The translations under genes were made by a program, and so were the position numbers. The notes below the pieces were generated by a model that was given only the letters and a program-made list of their open reading frames with translations, was not told the origin of the DNA and did no database searches. Below are positions 1 to 4,900 of a stretch of 7,465 bases of DNA, in pieces (within the stretch, counting starts at the first letter, position 1; the number at the start of each line of letters is the position of its first letter). This DNA comes from JADKIH01 sp031367345 (GTDB taxonomy: Bacteria > Bacteroidota > Bacteroidia > AKYH767-A > 2013-40CM-41-45): positions 1-7,465 of the forward strand of contig JANLPR010000040.1 in the NCBI GenBank assembly GCA_031367345.1, read 5' to 3'.

Positions 1-1674
1 TCCTAACCTCAATTCAAAAAATGGTTCACCTTTAGCTTGACGTTTTGCTTTATTAGCTGTAATAAATGCTTGCATTTCAAGTCCGGCTTTGATCACATCT
101 ATAGGGTGCGTACTATTTACAACAGGTAATCCGCCTGCACACATGTAGCTGTCGCCAATGGTTTTGATTTTCTCAATTCCATAGCGTGTAATTATTTTGT
201 CAAATTCAGAATAACACTCGTTGATTTCACCAACCAATTCTTCGGCACTCAATAATTCACTTGCCTGTGTAAAGTTTTTGAAGTCGGTAAACATGACAGT
301 TACCAGATCAATGCTTTTTGCTTTTGCTGTTCCGGTTGCTTTTAATTCTTCAGCAGTTTCTTCCGGTAAGATGTTTAACAATAATTCTTCACTCCGCTGT
401 TTTTCTTTAGTTATTCTTTTCTTTTGAAAAAACACAACCACTAGAAAACACATCACAATTCCTAAGCCACCTATTGTTGTATTCTTAATTGTTTTTTGCC
501 TACGCAGATCTAAGTCTTGTAATTCTTTGTCTTTTGTCATCAAATCAATTTGTCCCTGCTTTTTATTAATGTCAAAATCAAATTGCAAACTCGCCACTTT
601 TTTATCGGTTGAAATATTATACAGAGTATCTTTTACTGTAGATAGTAGTTCTTGATATTTGAATGCATTTGTATAATCTTTTTTAACCTTATAGCTTTTT
701 GCAAGACCGGCATAAGCATCTTTTAGTTCCAACTTAGCACCTAGTGTGTCTGCTAGAGTAACTGCAGCATGATATTTATTGATTGCATCATCAAAAGAAT
801 TTTCGTTTTCATATGCTTTTGCCATACCTAACAATGACTGCAACATATCTAACTTTGCATCATTTTTTTCGGCATATTGATAAGCTTCGGTATGATATTT
901 TAGTGCAAGAATATATTCTTTGTCTTTGGTGTATACTTTTCCAAGTGCATTTAATGAATACGGATAACCATCTTTTCCTTTGTTTGCTTCTAATGATTTT
1001 TTAAAATATTCAATAGCTTTTTTGTCATCACCTTTATTGAAATAAATCTCACCTATTCCAACCGTTGTATTTCCAATAAGATTGGTGTCTTTGATGAGAG
1101 TGCTCAAATCAAGGCCTCTCATGTAATAATCCAATCCTTTATCCCATGACGAACGCTTCTCTTTATTATTATAGATATTTCCAATATTACAAAGTGCAGT
1201 AGCAATTCGTAGTGAATCATTAATTTTCTCAGAAATTTTTAAAGACTTCAAAAAATATTCCAATGCTTTTGTTTCATCAGTTTGATCGAAATAGATTGTT
1301 CCAAAATTATTTAGAATATTTGCCTGCCCAACCAGATCTTTATTCTTTTCAAATTGTGCAAGTGATTTTTCCCAGTTATCAAGAGCTTCAATATATTTAC
1401 CTTGAATGTAATAACCCATTCCAATCCACTTGTATGATAAAGCCAATCCTTTTGGAAAATTGATTTCGGCAGCTAATTTCTCTGCAGTATTTGCATATGA
1501 AATTGTTTTGTCAGGGTCGGTATAGAAGTATGATTTACTAATTTCAACGAGTGTGTTGACTTTGCTCGAATCATTCGGTAAAATCTTCACGACAATACTC
1601 AAGCTATCGATCTTGTCGGCTTGGATTTGCTGAAAAAGAAACAGGGAAAGAAAAAATACAATAACTAACTTCAT
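1..1674 (-). CDS. TPR-containing membrane class III adenylate/guanylate cyclase, 3' end cut by window
   Basis: Predicted receptor-type cyclase making cyclic AMP (or cGMP) from nucleoside triphosphate at the inner membrane. 558 codons are visible and no stop is reached. The start is the ATG at 1674, which gives a signal peptide at once (MKLVIVFFLSLFLFQQIQA, residues 1-19). Residues about 50-360 are helical TPR-like repeats, for example 'ALEYFLKSLKISEKI' and 'KKAIEYFKKSLEANKG', presumably periplasmic. A charged, probably coiled segment (about 365-395) leads to a membrane helix at 400-416 followed by basic QKKR. The class III domain starts near 'LLLNILPEETAEELK'. Metal-binding Asp464 lies in FTDFKNFT and Asp508 in KTIGDSYM. 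Lys504 in EKIKTIGD is the residue typical of adenylate rather than guanylate cyclases, where Glu is usual. The second purine-specificity residue and the transition-state Asn/Arg lie beyond the window, so substrate and activity stay open. No Shine-Dalgarno is seen; the leader is A-rich, as is common in Bacteroidota. The family assignment is firm; the ligand and output are unknown. Confidence 0.93.
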   Translation of the reverse strand, partial: MKLVIVFFLSLFLFQQIQADKIDSLSIVVKILPNDSSKVNTLVEISKSYFYTDPDKTISYANTAEKLAAEINFPKGLALSYKWIGMGYYIQGKYIEALDNWEKSLAQFEKNKDLVGQANILNNFGTIYFDQTDETKALEYFLKSLKISEKINDSLRIATALCNIGNIYNNKEKRSSWDKGLDYYMRGLDLSTLIKDTNLIGNTTVGIGEIYFNKGDDKKAIEYFKKSLEANKGKDGYPYSLNALGKVYTKDKEYILALKYHTEAYQYAEKNDAKLDMLQSLLGMAKAYENENSFDDAINKYHAAVTLADTLGAKLELKDAYAGLAKSYKVKKDYTNAFKYQELLSTVKDTLYNISTDKKVASLQFDFDINKKQGQIDLMTKDKELQDLDLRRQKTIKNTTIGGLGIVMCFLVVVFFQKKRITKEKQRSEELLLNILPEETAEELKATGTAKAKSIDLVTVMFTDFKNFTQASELLSAEELVGEINECYSEFDKIITRYGIEKIKTIGDSYMCAGGLPVVNSTHPIDVIKAGLEMQAFITANKAKRQAKGEPFFELRLG

Positions 1675-1740
1675 TCAAATGTTGGTTTAGGTTTGATGAA
1701 AGTAGTAAAATATTTCTTAAAGGAAAGAGTGAATTTCCAT

Positions 1741-1780
1741 AACTTTTAAAAAAGTTTTGTTTGTTTGAAAGCCCTTTCAA
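1741..1780. promoter_or_regulatory. Pair of 16-bp palindromes upstream of the cyclase gene
   Basis: Two perfect inverted repeats, each with 7-bp arms around a 2-base centre, stand next to each other: AACTTTTAAAAAAGTT at 1741-1756 and TTGAAAGCCCTTTCAA at 1765-1780. Their centres are 24 bp apart, and they lie 67 to 106 bp upstream of the cyclase ATG. The two sequences differ, so they are not copies of a single operator. They could be binding sites for dimeric regulators or short hairpins in the leader. In AT-rich DNA short palindromes arise by chance, so a function is only inferred. Confidence 0.3.
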
Positions 1781-1841
1781 TAAAGAGATTTGCGACAATA
1801 ATGAACAATGCAGTAATGGATATTGAACTCAGATCAACCAC

Positions 1842-1872
1842 AAAAAAGGCCGGTAGAAGTACCGGCCTTTTT
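1842..1872 (-). terminator. Rho-independent terminator of the giant secreted protein gene
   Basis: A perfect 13-bp stem (1843-1855 paired with 1860-1872) closes on a 4-base GAAG loop. Its core is GGCCGGTA/TACCGGCC. Read on the minus strand, the structure begins 75 bases past the TAA of the gene ending at 1947 and runs directly into six T residues (complement of 1842-1847), the classic intrinsic terminator layout. The opposite strand also ends in a T run, so it could stop transcription in both directions. It insulates the cyclase gene from the upstream gene. Confidence 0.88.
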
Positions 1873-1897
1873 AAAACTATTTTTTTTAAAACTATTT
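1868..1897. repeat. 15-bp perfect tandem duplication beside the terminator
   Basis: TTTTTAAAACTATTT occurs twice back to back, at 1868-1882 and 1883-1897. The first copy overlaps the last five bases of the terminator stem. The most likely origin is slippage or a small local duplication. On the minus strand it lies between the stop codon of the giant gene and its terminator hairpin, as an A/T-rich lead-in. No function is evident. Confidence 0.8.
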
Positions 1898-1946
1898 GAA
1901 ATGGGAGTCAAGGAAATCTCTAATTCAGATTAATCCCGGTCCGTAG

Positions 1947-4900
1947 TTAATTTTTTACAATGTTGAATGTTTTTACATCTTCACCACTCACAATACGAAT
2001 GAAATAGATGCCGGTCTTTAACATTGAAAGATCGATCGTCATACCTTGATCTGATAAGCTGTAATTTCCGCTGATGGTATAAGTCTTGCCTAAAACATCA
2101 GTGATCAATACATTTTTATCACTTAATTCAATTGGTGATAAAATGGTTACTTGATCTAATACCGGATTTGGATATACCAAATAATCAACAACTACACTGC
2201 TTTCGTTTCCTTGTGGATCTATCATTCGAACAACATTCAGCACGCAACGATTCGATGTTGAACTTGCAGTGATTGTTGATGCAGTCAAAGTTGAAGCTTG
2301 ATAAGTTTTAACTGTCCATGTAATTAATCCGGAAGTAAATTTAACATCAAACGTTCCCGTTCCAACATTGAAGATCTGCGATTGAGTACCACTGAATGCT
2401 CCTGTAGAAGTCAACGAGTTATTCGTTCCAATGGGAACATATAATGGAGTTGTGTTGCTATTGGTGTATTTGAAACGAGCAGCGTATTTAAAACCTGAAG
2501 CATCATTGATTAAGGTATCAACACACACTAACGATGTAACAATTTTACAAGCACCTGTACCTTTTGGATTGATGTATAAATTTCCGGTTTGATAAACGAT
2601 TGTATAATTCGCCGCATTGGCAACGACCAAACAAGAAGGAGTAATTGTATAAACGCCGGGGTATCCTGAACAGTTTGAATTAACACTGAATGTTGGTCCA
2701 CCGGTAACAGTGAACGGACTTGACGAAGTATTGGTCGCAGTGTATACAGGATATGAAGAACCTTTATCCATCGTCTTGTCATTTGCCTTACAAATGATTG
2801 TTGCTTTAGTAATCGTCATCGTTCCATTTACAAGTGTCAATGTATAATTTGCAGCTGAACCTCCGATCAATGTGATTGGGTATGTTCCAATTGCTGAAGT
2901 TGTTCCCGCTGTTGTAGATGCAGCCGGCTGACTAATACTTGCGGGAGTATCATTATTTACAAACGATGAATACGTCATTGTAAGAGTAGGATTTGCTGTT
3001 CCGTATGCTTTCGTAAGATTATTCGCTGTTACAGTAAGCGGAGCTTTTGTAATTGTAAGAGTGCCATTCGATAAAACTAAATTATAGTTAGTCGATGTAC
3101 CACCGCTTACAACAATTGGATATGTTCCAACGCCGCTCTGTTGAGTTGCTGTGCTAGTAGCTTGTAAGCCTGTGATAGTTGTCGGACCATCTTGTCCAAT
3201 GAAGCCTGAATAATTAAAATTGAATGCCGGATTAGCCTGACCATAAACTTTAGACTTGTTGTCGGCGCTTACATAACAATTTACTTTCGTAATGTGAAGA
3301 GTTCCGTTTGTGAAAATCAAGTTATAGTTGCTCGCTGTTCCTCCGCTCAAAGTGATAGGGTAATTTCCAACAGATGAGAATTGAGTAGCAGAAGTTGAGA
3401 TATTTACTCCGCTAACCGATGAAGAACCATCTTGGTATTTGAAACCGTTATAACTGATCGTCAGTGGTGGATTTACCGTACCATACGCTTTCGTTTTATC
3501 GTCGGCAATTACAGACAGATCTGCTTTAGCCATCGATAGATTTCCATTTGTATAGTGTATAATATAATTCGGAACAGGAATTAAATTTAAGTTACCCGGA
3601 ACAATCTGAAATGCACCTGCCGGAATTTGAATTGCCGGGAGACTAAGATTCGAAGCATTCAATAAAGAATAAGTAGGACCTGTTGCAATTACAGAAGCTG
3701 CATTGTCTACGTACTGGAAGCCGGTAACAACAGAAGTGAAGGAAGGGTCAGTGCCATACGTCGAAGATTGGTTATCGGCTTTTACTGTAAGTGTTGCAGG
3801 AGTTACAGTTAATTTACCAAGAACATAAATGATTTCATAGTTCTCTGATAATAATGGAGCAGGAACGATAGCATGTTCACCAACATTTAATCCCGAAACC
3901 AAATTGATCGCTTTGTAAACGTCGATCGAATCGTTTGCGGGAGCAGTGATGTCTGTTTGATCAAGTACGATCACCATGTTTTCGTTAGTGCCATCATTCA
4001 CTGTTAAACTGTTTACAACACCATGTCCGTTTGCAACAGCTCTTCCGTTTACTACAGCATGACCATTAGCAACAGCGCGACCATTAACAACAGCGTGACC
4101 ATTTACTAATGTAGCATTGTTAGAGTCTAACTGATAAGCGAAAAGAGATTCGTTTGCGACATCTATAACTATTGTATTGCCGGTTGTTGTTTCAATTCCA
4201 TTAGCGACAGCTCGTCCATTGGCAACAGCTCTTCCGTTAGCAACAGCTCTTCCGCTTGCAAGGAATGAAAGAAGTTGTAAATCAGAGTTAGCAACAGCGC
4301 GTCCATTTACCAAACGAGAGTCTTCCAATAAACCAATTGCATCACTGAGGTTCGATTGATGTTCAGTTGTAATCGTATTTAGTAAAGCCGTTCTTTCTGT
4401 AAGTGCAACATTCGTCTCATCATAATTATAGTTGAAACGAATCGTTCCTAAGCTTTGACCATATTCTACGATTGTATCTTTAGCAGTGATAGTAAGTGGA
4501 AGTTTGTGAATTGCTAATTGACCATCGTTAAAAAGATAAGTGAATTGTTCTAATAAAGCTACGTCATGTTCAATAGCAGGATTTAATGTTGCAATTGAAG
4601 GGCGAATAATATAATTTCCAACATTACTTGTACTTGTAGCAGGAGTATTGATCAATAGATTTTCTAAACCGATATTGGTGAGAGTTAATCCTGAACTAGC
4701 CAAAGGCTGTCCATCAACCGTAATTGTAGCTGTAAGTGTCGGATTAGCTTCGCCATATTTTTTCGATTTAAAATCTGCTGAAACTACAATTGCTTTCTTA
4801 ATAGGAGCAAAGAAGAACACAGAATCAGAGTAGCCACCATCAGTACCACTTGGGGTGATAGGAGGAGTATAAATTTGAATAGGAGGATTTCCGATGAACG

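Larger units (their letters stand above)
2565..4802 (-). repeat. Seven tandem MBG (YGx-type) domains, three of them exactly 240 bp long
   Basis: Units begin with a strand like PLTVTA.NLTKAYGTANPTLT and end with NYTLTLVNGTMTITK. Boundaries by matching starts are MBG1 4503-4802, MBG2 3798-4502, MBG3 3525-3797, MBG4 3285-3524, MBG5 3045-3284, MBG6 2805-3044 and MBG7 2565-2804. Units 4 to 6 are each exactly 80 residues and in phase. The YG signature is seen as KKYG, VEYG, STYG, KAYG, KVYG and KAYG. It is lost in MBG7 (DKG), which instead has cysteines (IICK, NCSG, PSC). MBG2 is 235 residues because of a hexapeptide-rich insert. MBG domains are common extracellular stalk modules in Bacteroidota; their ligands are mostly unknown. 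Confidence 0.85.

Noticed and set aside
221..427. Plus-strand open frame opposite the cyclase catalytic domain
   Set aside because: The minus-strand frame here encodes conserved class III cyclase motifs; the plus-strand product has no recognisable features.
1705..1712. TATTTTAC on the minus strand as a Bacteroidota -7 promoter element (TAnnTTTG)
   Set aside because: It has two mismatches and no convincing TTTG-type -33 element at the expected distance; in AT-rich DNA this is expected by chance.
1604..1798. Minus-strand open frame of 64 codons across the cyclase start
   Set aside because: It overlaps the signal peptide of the cyclase in another frame and has no domain or recognisable translation signal.
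2528..2782. Minus-strand 84-codon open frame inside MBG7
   Set aside because: It is a frame-shifted shadow of the giant gene with low-complexity, non-domain sequence.
4011..4313. Short regular DNA repeats that could suggest a CRISPR array
   Set aside because: Units are 18 bp, contiguous without spacers, vary at third codon positions, and stay in frame with the host protein.
4177..4359. Plus-strand open frame with an LATARPLATALP-type repeat
   Set aside because: It is the reverse-strand reading of hexapeptide array A. The minus-strand frame is continuous with MBG domains and has conserved protein signal.
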